From NCBI GenBank assembly GCA_005798335.1, contig SYJV01000412.1, positions 1 to 59,428 on the forward strand: a stretch of 59,428 nt of DNA, given 5' to 3'. The stretch comes from Planctomycetaceae bacterium. GTDB lineage: Bacteria; Planctomycetota; Planctomycetia; Pirellulales; Pirellulaceae. Shown piece by piece: positions 44,865 through 53,658 of this stretch; positions within the stretch are counted from its first letter, which is position 1; each line of letters begins with the position of its first letter. A model generated the notes under the pieces. That model was not told the DNA's origin and did not search any database. It was given only the letters and a program-made list of their open reading frames with translations. Made by a program: the position numbers and the translations under genes.

Positions 44865-47800
44865 GTTCGATCAACAGAAGACCGCCGCCATGGGGAACAG
44901 GGTTGGAGAATCTCGCATTCGACCAGCTCTCCATGCCAAACTGAGGTACAAACCGATAAACCGAAATCGCCCAGGCTCTACCCGCTATGTCATCCAATAA
45001 CGTCAAATCTTTCAAGGAAATGGCCGCTTCCGCCAACCATTCACCTTCGCGATTACCCATCGCCCTGTACCACGCGGGATTCCATTCTGCAAAGCCGCCG
45101 CAGCGGTCAAATGTTTCGCCGAATTCGTTGATTCCCAACTCCTGAGTTGTCACATAGTCGCGATCCGTATCGATCATGAAATGTAAATGGTCTGTTCCAA
45201 CAAGATCCGTATCATACCTGCGCTTTGGTGATTTGTGATCACCGGTCACTGCCTGTCGTCTCGGACATTGCACGGCGATATAAAGAAACCGATCGTCGTA
45301 ACCAAATCGAATTCGCGTCGCCGGTCCTTCGGTACCTGCATGCTGGCCCAATTCCAATACCGGCGCTCGGGACCACAACTGGTCGTTCAATTCGCCATCC
45401 AGCAGAGGTGCTTCCACGGCGCGCACAGCCTTAACCGACGTTCGTAACTGGCCAATCCGGCCGCTACTTAGTTGCAATTCCTGCTCAGCCGCTTGCGCAT
45501 ATCCGTGCAAGGCTAATTGGCCCGCGAGTATCTCCATTTTCTCAGCGGAAGTACCAGTCGGTTCAACTGCGAACTCAGCAACTCGGCGCATTCGCGAGTA
45601 TTGCAACAGCAGTTTATCAGGACGTTTGCAGAGAGATGGGTCCTGAACATCGGTCCGACGCAAACGCGCCAGCGAAGTCGCTAGATCCACGACATAATCA
45701 GAGAGTGGATTTGCTACAATGGCCTTCAGCTCAGGTACTCTCGCTTCGAAATTCGAAAACCGTACTGGTGTTTGCGCTGCGGAATCTACAGTTGCCGCGG
45801 CGGACACCACGGCACCCTCAAAAGGCGTCTCTTTCCACTCGGCAGTCGTCGCGAATTGACTCTCGGACCGGTGGCTCTCGGTGTCAAAACTGTGTGACGA
45901 ATCTAACGCATTCAGCCACGCACATATTTCATCACTTCCAAGCAGCTTGGCCGCTTGAAAATTGGCGCGTCGATGCACTTCGTGCGTCGCAGTCGAATCA
46001 GCCAGCAGCGACATCGCGTACCGAGCACGTTTCCAGTGGCGCTGTCGCATACATTGATCCGCGACCGAAACTAGAATCGCGATCAGGTCATGCTTTGGAA
46101 CCGTACTCAGTAGGAACTCTAATTGTGCGCACCAATTTTCATGCGAACCCACAGCATTCTCTGATTGCTCTAGCAGGCGCCGAATCGATAATTCACGCTG
46201 GGAGCGTGCCACCACCAATTGATAGTTTCCGACACTCTCCAGATTCACGCGCCGCCCGCTTTCAGCCCCCAGTGCTACGCCTCCAAACATTGAGTCATAC
46301 GCTGCTGAGTTAAGATGTTCTTCCGGGATGGTTCGCATATGGGCTCCGTTGGGCCGGCAGTGGCCTACCGAAACCAGCGGCCGCATTACGTCTAAAACTG
46401 AAATTCCAGAATCCCGAAGAATGTGCGTGTCGAGGATCGAATATTTCGAGTGATTTGCGTCCGTCAATTCAACAATTTTCGCTGGCCGCCACGGATGCAG
46501 CCCCAGAGCCGAAGAAATGCTACCGAGCGCTGGAAAGCTGTGCTGATCCGCCAGTCGCACACCGCGCTGGACGGCTTGGGCCAGTGCACGATCAGCGAAA
46601 TTGCTCGAGGCCGAACTATTTGTCAGTAGGACGCTTGGTTGCCAAGCTTGACAAGCAACTGCCAAATCGATCTCAAATGCACTTGGTTGACCTGAGTCTT
46701 GGTAGCAATTATGAAGCTCTGCAGCGCTCGCCGTGTGCTGACTTGTAAGTGGATAGTTGGTCCATGTCGTATGCACAGCTACTCCAAACTGCGGCGCAAG
46801 TTGACTTACCACAGTCGTATTCGTGGGTGCGAAATCGCTTCCTTCCATAACAGGATTCGCATGTACGGCAATGCTGGCACTCGCCTGACGATGTTCCCAA
46901 CTCGTGGCGATCAGCGCGGGCCAGGGAACGTCCTCTTCTCGCCCAACGACCGACAATACCGCAAGCTGTTGCCAACTTTGTCGTTGAATGAACCAATTCA
47001 CACCACCATCGCGCGTGGCAAGTATGGCACCATTGGGCGCAACTGCCCATCCGCGATTGGCATCCGCAAAAGACACACAGTTTCTTGGAACTGGATATCG
47101 ATTCAGCTCAGTGCGCCAGGTTCGACCGCGGTCCGTACTGCGCAGTGTGATCGAGCCTGGGTAACCGGCAATCCAAATATTGTCGCCGTATGTGGCTAGA
47201 CAATTCCATTGACAAGCATGGCGAGCGGGAGCGGCCAACGGCACTTCTACGGACTGCCACGACGACGCATCCGTGCTCAAAAGAACACTTCCTTGGCTAC
47301 CAACCGCATACCATATTCCACCATCGTAAGTCACAGCTCGAATGGGCTCAGTTGGTTTTGCAATGCGGACCGCGCGGCCTGCCCTTCGAACCGATTGGAC
47401 GTTGGCAAATCCTTGCCAATCCACTGTCAGGCATTCGCCGGCACGGTTCCATCCGACAACTTGCGGCTGAGTAGTCGTCGTCTCAATTGCCTGCCAAATC
47501 ACACCATCGCCACTCTCGAACTTGCACGCGCCCAAATGTGGAGAATAATCTCCCCACGCAAACCAACGACCTTGATCACTTCGAGCTATTCCTATCAATC
47601 TAGGTAATCCGACGGGAACGTGAGATCGCCAGTTGTTGCCGCCATCCTGTGTCGTTAAGACGATCCCTGTGCTCTCGCGTGTCACTGGGTCAATCGAGCC
47701 TCCCACGCACCAACCGCGCTGTGCGTCCACAAAATAAATCGCATACAAATTCATCGCCGTTCCGGACAATTGTGGCTGCCACTGAATACCACCATTGTCG

Positions 47801-48117
47801 GTCGCCAATATCTGACCGCGGTCGCCTACCGCCCACACGCGATCGGGCGAAAGAACAAACACTGCATTCAAACCAGCGTCGTTTCGGTTGGCTGCTACGA
47901 TTGATTCAGCCAGCGTGGGTGGCACCTGTTCGGTCGCGAAAATGCCCAGCGCAAGTCCGGATACGATTCCTGCCACGCTGGTTACATGCAAGATTAAGTC
48001 GGCTAACTTAGCAATCGCCGAGATATAAGTGTCAGGTACCTTTTGTGCGCAGCACTCTAAGGGCGAGTTCCTCGCAAAAAGTACCTGACAGTTATTTCTC
48101 GAGCGATACTTAGTCAC
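44860..48117 (-). CDS. YCF48-like propeller protein with C-terminal CBM9/DOMON domain
   Basis: Up to 1085 residues. The first 37 are only translation of the family-B repeat; the frame starts at GTG 48117 and has no ATG until about residue 120, so the real start is uncertain (TTG 47991 would begin at a hydrophobic leader, VTSVAGIVSGLALGIFA). Residues about 75-395 form a YCF48/BNR-type propeller with units such as ATDNGGIQWQPQLSG, TTQDGGNNWRSH and STDRGRTWRTEL. A middle region of about 500 residues is not recognised. The C-terminal 150 residues (EAPLLDGELNDQLWSRAPVL, then IRFGYDDRFLYIAVQCP) match the CBM9/DOMON-like sugar-binding fold. It is probably exported and binds a surface or environmental glycan (inference). 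It sits upstream of the sensor kinase operon. Confidence 0.83.
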   Translation of the reverse strand: MTKYRSRNNCQVLFARNSPLECCAQKVPDTYISAIAKLADLILHVTSVAGIVSGLALGIFATEQVPPTLAESIVAANRNDAGLNAVFVLSPDRVWAVGDRGQILATDNGGIQWQPQLSGTAMNLYAIYFVDAQRGWCVGGSIDPVTRESTGIVLTTQDGGNNWRSHVPVGLPRLIGIARSDQGRWFAWGDYSPHLGACKFESGDGVIWQAIETTTTQPQVVGWNRAGECLTVDWQGFANVQSVRRAGRAVRIAKPTEPIRAVTYDGGIWYAVGSQGSVLLSTDASSWQSVEVPLAAPARHACQWNCLATYGDNIWIAGYPGSITLRSTDRGRTWRTELNRYPVPRNCVSFADANRGWAVAPNGAILATRDGGVNWFIQRQSWQQLAVLSVVGREEDVPWPALIATSWEHRQASASIAVHANPVMEGSDFAPTNTTVVSQLAPQFGVAVHTTWTNYPLTSQHTASAAELHNCYQDSGQPSAFEIDLAVACQAWQPSVLLTNSSASSNFADRALAQAVQRGVRLADQHSFPALGSISSALGLHPWRPAKIVELTDANHSKYSILDTHILRDSGISVLDVMRPLVSVGHCRPNGAHMRTIPEEHLNSAAYDSMFGGVALGAESGRRVNLESVGNYQLVVARSQRELSIRRLLEQSENAVGSHENWCAQLEFLLSTVPKHDLIAILVSVADQCMRQRHWKRARYAMSLLADSTATHEVHRRANFQAAKLLGSDEICAWLNALDSSHSFDTESHRSESQFATTAEWKETPFEGAVVSAAATVDSAAQTPVRFSNFEARVPELKAIVANPLSDYVVDLATSLARLRRTDVQDPSLCKRPDKLLLQYSRMRRVAEFAVEPTGTSAEKMEILAGQLALHGYAQAAEQELQLSSGRIGQLRTSVKAVRAVEAPLLDGELNDQLWSRAPVLELGQHAGTEGPATRIRFGYDDRFLYIAVQCPRRQAVTGDHKSPKRRYDTDLVGTDHLHFMIDTDRDYVTTQELGINEFGETFDRCGGFAEWNPAWYRAMGNREGEWLAEAAISLKDLTLLDDIAGRAWAISVYRFVPQFGMESWSNARFSNPVPHGGGLLLIEP
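48007..48113. repeat. Family-B palindromic repeat, copy 2
   Basis: About 107 bases, beginning cttagcaatcgccgagatat and ending cgagcgatacttag, in the same orientation as copy 1 at 44757-44864. Inner arms gagatataagtgtcaggtac (48020-48039) and gtacctgacagttatttctc (48081-48100) can pair. It lies at the 5' end of the YCF48/CBM9 gene and supplies its first codons if translation begins at GTG 48117. With copy 1 it brackets that single gene. Confidence 0.88.
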
Positions 48118-48474
48118 AGCTACGCTTCACTCAGGTTGCAGCTATCTTGGTTCCGATTCTCATACGGAAGAGAAAATAGCAAGCTCGCAACGCACATCCT
48201 AGAGCAATCCATTTTTTCGTGGTTCCTCGCACATAACTGGACATGTCGCGTTTGGCAGCGCTTGGCCTTGTAACTGAAGCCAAAGTTAAACCTAAAGTGA
48301 TGATTGGTAAACTGGGGCCCTTGTGGGTGACTGAGTGAAGGGCGTGTGATAGGGCGACCTCATTGTCCCATATCTGGCTGACCAATTAAGACCGACTGAA
48401 GAGGTGTGATGGAGAACGGAGTCTTTTAACCCACGTCGATTGGCGCACCGCTTGGCGGTGTCTTCAGGCCGCGC
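48118..48474. other. Intergenic stretch without a recognised gene
   Basis: 357 bases between the repeat-bracketed gene and the MoaD-like gene. Frames here (e.g. 48131-48385 on the minus strand) have no recognisable similarity and no ribosome-binding site. I see no hairpin followed by a T-run and no tRNA-like fold. Confidence 0.5.
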
Positions 48475-48753
48475 CTAGCCTCCGGAGATCATTGACATGA
48501 TCGTGATTTCATCGTTATGGCTGAGCAAGTCGTCAGCGTTTCCTCGTAGGCATCGGTCGCCGACGAATACCAAATACGACTGTCGCGCTGTGCCATCTTC
48601 GGATATCAACAGATTCCGCAGCGACGGGTTATCGCGCGCGGCGATATTCTGAATCAGTTGCGCAACGCTAGCTCCGTCGAAAATCTCGATGTCTTCCGAC
48701 GCTTTACCCGCGAACAGCTTTGCTTGCGAAGTGTATTTGAGCGTGACCTTCAT
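48475..48753 (-). CDS. MoaD/ThiS-family sulfur-carrier-like protein
   Basis: 92 residues with a ubiquitin-like beta-grasp pattern (MKVTLKYTSQAKLFAGKASE; VAQLIQNIAARDNPSLRNLL; DEITIMSMISGG). It ends in the diagnostic Gly-Gly, whose C-terminus is adenylated and thiocarboxylated in MoaD, ThiS and related carriers. It is the last gene of a minus-strand unit with an ABC ATPase and permease (39 bases from the ATPase stop). That context is unusual: no molybdopterin synthase large subunit or thiazole synthase is nearby. Which pathway uses the sulfur is not deducible. Confidence 0.85.
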   Translation of the reverse strand: MKVTLKYTSQAKLFAGKASEDIEIFDGASVAQLIQNIAARDNPSLRNLLISEDGTARQSYLVFVGDRCLRGNADDLLSHNDEITIMSMISGG

Positions 48754-48792
48754 GAGACTCCTCGAACTATCATTTCGCGTTGACGATCCATC

Positions 48793-49467
48793 TCATTTTT
48801 CGGCAAGCTCGCCGGCCTGCATTGTGAAATTGCGTTTCGCGTATCGCGATGCACGCTCGTCATGTGTGACCAGCAATACAGCTCCTCCTGAGCTGGCAAA
48901 CTGCGCGAGAGATTCGAGAACAATCTGTGCGTTCTCGGAGTCCAGATTTCCGGTGGGCTCATCCGCCATCAGCAGCTTGGGCTGATTCAACAACGCCCGC
49001 GCTAACGCACATCGTTGCCGCTCGCCACTACTAAGTTTAGCGGGGACATGATCGCGGCGCGATTCCAACCCGAACTGACTGATCAATGCACTCGCGCGCT
49101 GGTGAGCAGAAGAGAGTTTCGTTGCCAACGACGGAGCGAGAATATTGTCGAGCACGCTAAGATACGGCACTAAGTGGAATTGCTGAAACACAAAGCCGAC
49201 ATTCTCCGCTCGCAACGTCGCACAAGCATCTGGAGATAGTTCGTAAGGTTTTGCCGCACCGATAATTACTTGCCCACGATCCGGCCGCAACATCGCGCCC
49301 GCGGTGAGCAATAACGTTGATTTTCCACAGCCGCTGGGACCATGGACGGCAACAAAATCGTTTGGCGCCAGGTTTAAATTGACTCCGCGCAGGGCTTCGA
49401 CCGAACGTGCCGATTTACCGCTGGGGCTCGCAAAGCTCTTCCAGACATCCACCAATTCCAGCAACAA
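48793..49467 (-). CDS. ABC transporter ATP-binding protein, LolD/MacB type
   Basis: 224 residues with complete motifs: Walker A GPSGCGKSTLL, Q-loop VFQQFHLVPYLSV, signature LSSGERQRCALARAL, Walker B LLMADEPTGNLD and H-loop VTHDE. The short single-domain form and neighbours place it in the LolD/MacB/FtsE group, which drive extraction or mechanotransmission at the membrane and need not transport a solute. Its permease is encoded 57 bases upstream. Confidence 0.92.
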   Translation of the reverse strand: MLLELVDVWKSFASPSGKSARSVEALRGVNLNLAPNDFVAVHGPSGCGKSTLLLTAGAMLRPDRGQVIIGAAKPYELSPDACATLRAENVGFVFQQFHLVPYLSVLDNILAPSLATKLSSAHQRASALISQFGLESRRDHVPAKLSSGERQRCALARALLNQPKLLMADEPTGNLDSENAQIVLESLAQFASSGGAVLLVTHDERASRYAKRNFTMQAGELAEK

Positions 49468-49524
49468 TTTTCTCTCCAGCTCGTGCGAGTTTCTTGATAG
49501 GTCGCTGCCACATCTTGTCCGTGA

Positions 49525-50877
49525 TTAACATTGCAATACCGCAGCAGTATCTTGGCGTACTGCGAATATAGCCGCGATCCAACTAGCAATCATCGCCAGC
49601 GCTACGGTCACCAATGGCGTGGCCAATAACAGCCAGACGAAACCTCTCGAAGCCAAGATATCATTGAAGGACACTAGCACATCGGCTCCAGCGTTGTAGT
49701 TACAGGCCAGGACGAGGCCGATAGCCAGGCCCACACATCCTCCCAAAACTCCCGACAACATGGCTCGTCCCAAAAATATGAACATGATTTGACTGGCGCG
49801 CAGACCGATGGCGCGCAGAATTCCGATTTCTTCGCGGCGATGATTCGCGTTGTTGTACGCCAACAATCCAACCAGAAGCATGGCGGCGAGGATCGACAGT
49901 GGTACCAAAGCCGTTGCCATGGTTGCATGTTGAGTTTCCAAACTTTCACGCGACGCACTTTCGCGTGCCAGTAGATCCGCTGCCACTTTTTCTTCGGCGG
50001 CCAAAGCCTGCTGCGCAACCAACTTGGCGTGGTTCCTCGATTCGGCGCGCGTGACGGCTTGAGAATAGCGTTCAATGACTTGTGTGCCAGGCAATATCCC
50101 GGCGATTTCTTGGCGAATTTGGGTAATCCGGTCGCCGGTGCATTCGCACTCCAATGCAAGGATCGCATGTACAAGATTCTGCAAGCCCAACATTTCTTGT
50201 GCGGTCGCTAAATCGATCCACACCGTCACATCGTCCATTGAGCCGCGCTGGGGATGCAGTTTGGAGATCTTAAAATCGCGACCCAAACACTTGACCGAAT
50301 CACCCACTTTGAGTTTCAACTTTTGGTGAACGGTAAATCCAATCACCATTTGGCCAGGTGCGACGGCGTCGAGCAACGGTTTCTTCATGTCCTGGTGCAT
50401 GATCGGTACTTCACCTCGGGTGCCGAAAAGCACGACTTCCATGTTCTGTTCCGACCATTGGATTCGTTTCGAAACCGATGGGAGCAAATGATTGATGCTA
50501 ACGATCGGCGATTTGGCGAGTCGGTCGACATACTCGGCGGGCATAGTTGCCGACGGCGTGCCATTGAGATGCAGTTCGCTTAAATCCTGGCCTTGAGGCA
50601 GGATCAAGATATTGAACCCCAGCCCCAGCATCTGCTTGCGCGTCGCGTCTTCCAATTCGGCGCCAGCTTTGGCGACGACCGCCTGTTTCTGGGCGATCAG
50701 TTGGTTGGTCTGCGTCTGTTTTTCCGCGAGAATTTTTCGCGTGGCGATCGAATCCGATCGCAAGATCGCTTCGGCACCGATCAGGCATAGGGCTGCCGCC
50801 GCAACGGATAGAACGGAAAGTGCAAAATTGATTTTACGATGTGCGATTTCTCTGCGGATCAATCGTGTGAGGTTCAT
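49525..50877 (-). CDS. ABC transporter permease, FtsX/MacB type
   Basis: 450 residues from ATG 50877 (ATG 50889 is possible). Membrane helix 1 is near 20-40. A large extracytoplasmic domain follows, containing a coiled coil (about 50-290, e.g. SIATRKILAEKQTQTNQLIA). Three C-terminal helices form the FtsX domain (LVPLSILAAMLLVGLLAYNN; MLSGVLGGCVGLAIGLVLAC; WLLLATPLVTVALAMIASWI). The conserved RREEIGILRAIGLRASQI between them is typical. It is the first gene of the permease-ATPase-MoaD-like operon. The substrate is unknown. Confidence 0.9.
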   Translation of the reverse strand: MNLTRLIRREIAHRKINFALSVLSVAAAALCLIGAEAILRSDSIATRKILAEKQTQTNQLIAQKQAVVAKAGAELEDATRKQMLGLGFNILILPQGQDLSELHLNGTPSATMPAEYVDRLAKSPIVSINHLLPSVSKRIQWSEQNMEVVLFGTRGEVPIMHQDMKKPLLDAVAPGQMVIGFTVHQKLKLKVGDSVKCLGRDFKISKLHPQRGSMDDVTVWIDLATAQEMLGLQNLVHAILALECECTGDRITQIRQEIAGILPGTQVIERYSQAVTRAESRNHAKLVAQQALAAEEKVAADLLARESASRESLETQHATMATALVPLSILAAMLLVGLLAYNNANHRREEIGILRAIGLRASQIMFIFLGRAMLSGVLGGCVGLAIGLVLACNYNAGADVLVSFNDILASRGFVWLLLATPLVTVALAMIASWIAAIFAVRQDTAAVLQC

Positions 50878-50908
50878 TTGGTGTGCCACCGATTTCCAGG
50901 ACTATGGA

Positions 50909-50940
50909 TACAATCTGCACCAATGCTGGCACAGATTGTA
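50909..50940. promoter_or_regulatory. Short inverted repeat upstream of the ABC operon
   Basis: A perfect 9-base inverted repeat, tacaatctg (50909-50917) and cagattgta (50932-50940), with a 14-base spacer, lies 32 to 63 bases before ATG 50877 on the minus strand. Position and symmetry fit an operator or a leader hairpin of the ABC operon. There is no further support. Confidence 0.3.
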
Positions 50941-51047
50941 CCACTGGAAAAGTGGTTTTGGCAGCCAAGAAAGTGAAACCACTCGCGGTCCTCGCGGTCT
51001 GGGTAAGCGAATTGTGGAAAAAGTGGCGCGTGAGCTATTGAAAAGGA

Positions 51048-51133
51048 GCACGATTCCACGTTAATACCGGCGAGTCCCTACTGGTACTGTCGACATCCTA
51101 TCTCGACGTCCGTGTCGTAACGTGGAATCGTGC
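51048..51133. repeat. Palindromic element with 16-base perfect arms
   Basis: gcacgattccacgtta at 51048-51063 and taacgtggaatcgtgc at 51118-51133 are exact reverse complements, separated by 54 bases that contain weaker inner symmetry (cgag/ctcg). It is a single copy in the window, lying between the amidotransferase-like gene and the ABC operon, and resembles the other non-coding palindromic elements in layout. It may act as a bidirectional terminator-like hairpin. Confidence 0.7.
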
Positions 51134-51157
51134 GTATTAAACCTGCTGAGGGTACGT

Positions 51158-51904
51158 CTAAGCGGCCACGCGTACGACTTCGGTGCGATGCTGGATCGCT
51201 TCGATAAACTCTTCGAAAATTCGAATATCCAGCGCGCTAGCTGAGGTCGATTCAGGATGAAACTGGGTTCCAATAGCGAACCAATCGATCATCTCGCTTT
51301 CGATCGCTTCGATCACGCCGTCCTGGCAGCGTGCCGTAACGCGGAAACCGTCTGCTACTTCGTCGATCGCCATATGATGCCGACTGGTCACGCGAATTTC
51401 GCCTTCACCGTAAACTCGCCACATCAGCGAATCTGGTTCGACGACCAACGAGTGCCGATGATTGGGATCTTGCGAGTCGCGATGAGGCAGCGCGGAAGGC
51501 ATGTCTTCCGGCAGATGTAGCAGTAGATTGCCACCACAAACTACGTTCAACAACTGCATTCCAGTGCCGATTCCAAATACAGGAATGCGACGATCGGCGA
51601 TTTCGTGCATCAATCTACGATCGAATCGTTCGCGCCGTGATTCCATGGGTCGGACGGACGGATGCAACATGAAACCGTCATTGCGAGGGTCCAAATCCGC
51701 GCCACTAATCAACACGAATCCATCTAACATCTGCAAGATTCGTCCAATTGCGTTTTCATCAGCAATTGGAGGGAGAATTACTGGAATTCCACCCGCAGCA
51801 GAAATTGAGTCGTAGTAACCTGCCGCCAAGAATGAAAAAGAGGGTTGATTGTGCGAAGCAGACTTGTAATCAGCGTTAACACCAATCCGAGGCTTGAAAG
51901 TCAT
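51158..51904 (-). CDS. Class-I glutamine amidotransferase-like (peptidase C26/PuuD) protein lacking the catalytic Cys
   Basis: 248 residues from ATG 51904, with aagga eight bases upstream. The overall pattern is that of gamma-glutamyl-gamma-aminobutyrate hydrolases: an N-terminal RIGVNADY, ISGADLDPRN, and the His-Glu pair in GTQFHPES near the C-terminus. The nucleophile elbow, normally a GICRGMQ-like motif, reads GIGTGMQ, so the catalytic Cys position (113) is Gly. Hydrolysis by the usual mechanism is therefore not expected; a ligand-binding or regulatory role is inferred. It stands upstream of the ABC operon, separated by a palindromic element. Confidence 0.85.
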   Translation of the reverse strand: MTFKPRIGVNADYKSASHNQPSFSFLAAGYYDSISAAGGIPVILPPIADENAIGRILQMLDGFVLISGADLDPRNDGFMLHPSVRPMESRRERFDRRLMHEIADRRIPVFGIGTGMQLLNVVCGGNLLLHLPEDMPSALPHRDSQDPNHRHSLVVEPDSLMWRVYGEGEIRVTSRHHMAIDEVADGFRVTARCQDGVIEAIESEMIDWFAIGTQFHPESTSASALDIRIFEEFIEAIQHRTEVVRVAA

Positions 51905-52435
51905 CTGCGAGTCCTTGTCAGATTGAACCAAGAATAATTCTCAGTTCCCACGAGTACGAAAACACGAAAGTTCCAGCGAATCATTCAACTGTTACATCAA
52001 AAAGTCTTGATATTGCGAAGCCAAAACGGTGATGATCGTGACGAGATACTTCACGTCCTTGCAGTTACCATCCCTGTTTACTACTTGTTCGTCGTTGGGA
52101 ATGCCCCGCGCCAAGCAACTGAGAAGTTGTCAGGACGCCATGCAATCTGACGGACAAGTGGTATAATCTTTCCTCCGCGAATTGTTGCACTAGGCCCTTT
52201 TTATGCCCAGTTGGTTGTTCGGCGAGATCTTTCCTCCCAACGGTCTCATCTGAGAACCGTAACGATGTAGCACAGGCTAGCAAGTGTTTTTTCGATTCCA
52301 AGTTCACCTACTAGATTTTGCGATCTTGTGAAATGCTAGTACGAAATGATGTGCTAGCAAAACCACCGCCGCCTAGTAATAGCCACTCGCGATAGATTTT
52401 CCTAACGCCCAAAGTTAAAGATTGAGAGTTGATTC
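51905..52435. other. Intergenic stretch without a recognised gene
   Basis: 531 bases between two divergent genes. A tataat at 52162-52167 could be a -10 element for the plus strand, but no good -35 is at the right distance and it would leave a leader of about 270 bases. No protein frame, tRNA fold or terminator is convincing. Confidence 0.4.
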
Positions 52436-53614
52436 GTGCATTTTGAACGTGTGGCCATCGAAGCGATTGGTTTTACCTTGCCGACGGAAGTCATTCGGTC
52501 CGTCGACATTGAACACTCACTTGCACCGACCTATTCTCGGCTGGGGTTGCCTGAGGGCCGTTTGGAGTTGATGAGCGGCATATCCGAGCGACGATTTTGG
52601 CCGCGTGGAACTCCGGTCAGTGGTCCCAGTGTGGAATCGGCGCGCCGCGTTTTGGAGGCCAGCAGAATAGCGCCCGATCGTATTGGATGCTTGATACATG
52701 CCAGCGTCTGCCGCGATTATTTGGAACCCGCAACGGCGTGTCGAGTTCATGCAGAGTTGGGGCTGGGGACCGACTGTTGGGTGCATGACCTTTCCAACGC
52801 CTGCCTGGGGTTGCTCAGCGGCATGGTCCAGATCGCCACCTTGATCGAGATGCAGGAAATCTGTGCGGGAATCGTCGTGGGGACCGAGAGTTCCAGAAAC
52901 TTGGTCGAATCTACGGTGCACGCTTTGAACGCCGACTCTAGCTTAACGCGCCGAACCATCAAACCATCGTTTGCGTCGCTGACAATCGGTTCGGCGAGCT
53001 GCGCGATCTTGTTGGTCGATCGTCGACTCAGCCAAACCGATAATCGACTACTGCACGCGGTCGCACGCGCTAGAACTCACCATCACCAGCTCTGCCAGAG
53101 CGACCAAGATCAAGCCGGATCGGCGATGCAGCCGTTGATGCAAACCGACTCCGAACAACTGCTACATGCAGTGGTCGCGGTGGGCGTAGAGACGTTCGAA
53201 GCGTTCAAACGCCAAGGACAAACTGCGCCGGATGCGACCGTTTGTCATCAAGTCGGCGGCACTCATCGCAAGTTGATGCTCGATGCGTTAGACCTGCCAC
53301 TGGCCAACGACTTTTCAACTTTTCAATGGCTCGGCAATACTGGTTCGGTCGCGCTCCCCACAGCCCTGGCAATGGGTCTGCGTTGTGGAAAACTAAAGGC
53401 GGGTCAATCGATCGCACTGTTGGGGATCGGATCGGGAATCAACTCGGTAATGATGGCCACGCGTTGGCAACATCCCATCGTGGTGGGTGATCTGGATGCA
53501 AATGCCTGCGGCCATCTCGGTATAGTCCAGCCCCTGACGACCAGCTCGCAGCGCCACGACGGCGCGCACTCGATCTCTGCTGCTCATCAACCGAAGCACG
53601 TGGTGGTTGGTTAA
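52436..53614 (+). CDS. 3-oxoacyl-ACP synthase III-like (KAS III/FabH family) condensing enzyme
   Basis: 392 residues, starting with GTG 52436. The thiolase-fold triad is in place: Cys in LSNACLGLLSGM, His in VCHQVGGTHRK and Asn in QWLGNTGSVALP, ending with LLGIGSGINSVM. FabH-type enzymes condense an acyl-CoA with malonyl-ACP; OleA-like head-to-head condensation or a secondary-metabolite role are alternatives. A Gln/Ser/His-rich insertion near 215-240 and a C-terminal extension of about 45 residues are longer than in housekeeping FabH. No other fatty-acid gene is adjacent, so it is probably not the main FabH. Confidence 0.85.
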   Translation: MHFERVAIEAIGFTLPTEVIRSVDIEHSLAPTYSRLGLPEGRLELMSGISERRFWPRGTPVSGPSVESARRVLEASRIAPDRIGCLIHASVCRDYLEPATACRVHAELGLGTDCWVHDLSNACLGLLSGMVQIATLIEMQEICAGIVVGTESSRNLVESTVHALNADSSLTRRTIKPSFASLTIGSASCAILLVDRRLSQTDNRLLHAVARARTHHHQLCQSDQDQAGSAMQPLMQTDSEQLLHAVVAVGVETFEAFKRQGQTAPDATVCHQVGGTHRKLMLDALDLPLANDFSTFQWLGNTGSVALPTALAMGLRCGKLKAGQSIALLGIGSGINSVMMATRWQHPIVVGDLDANACGHLGIVQPLTTSSQRHDGAHSISAAHQPKHVVVG

Positions 53615-53658
53615 CGAGCCGAAAGCATGTGTTTGCGTCCTGCAAGCGTTGTGCAGTA

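Noticed and set aside
45900-46950. LmbE/PIG-L deacetylase domain in the middle of the YCF48/CBM9 protein
   Set aside because: The defining HPDDE and HxDH motifs are not present, so the region is left unassigned.
52162-52167. tataat as a promoter of the ketosynthase gene
   Set aside because: No -35 element lies at proper spacing and the leader would be very long.
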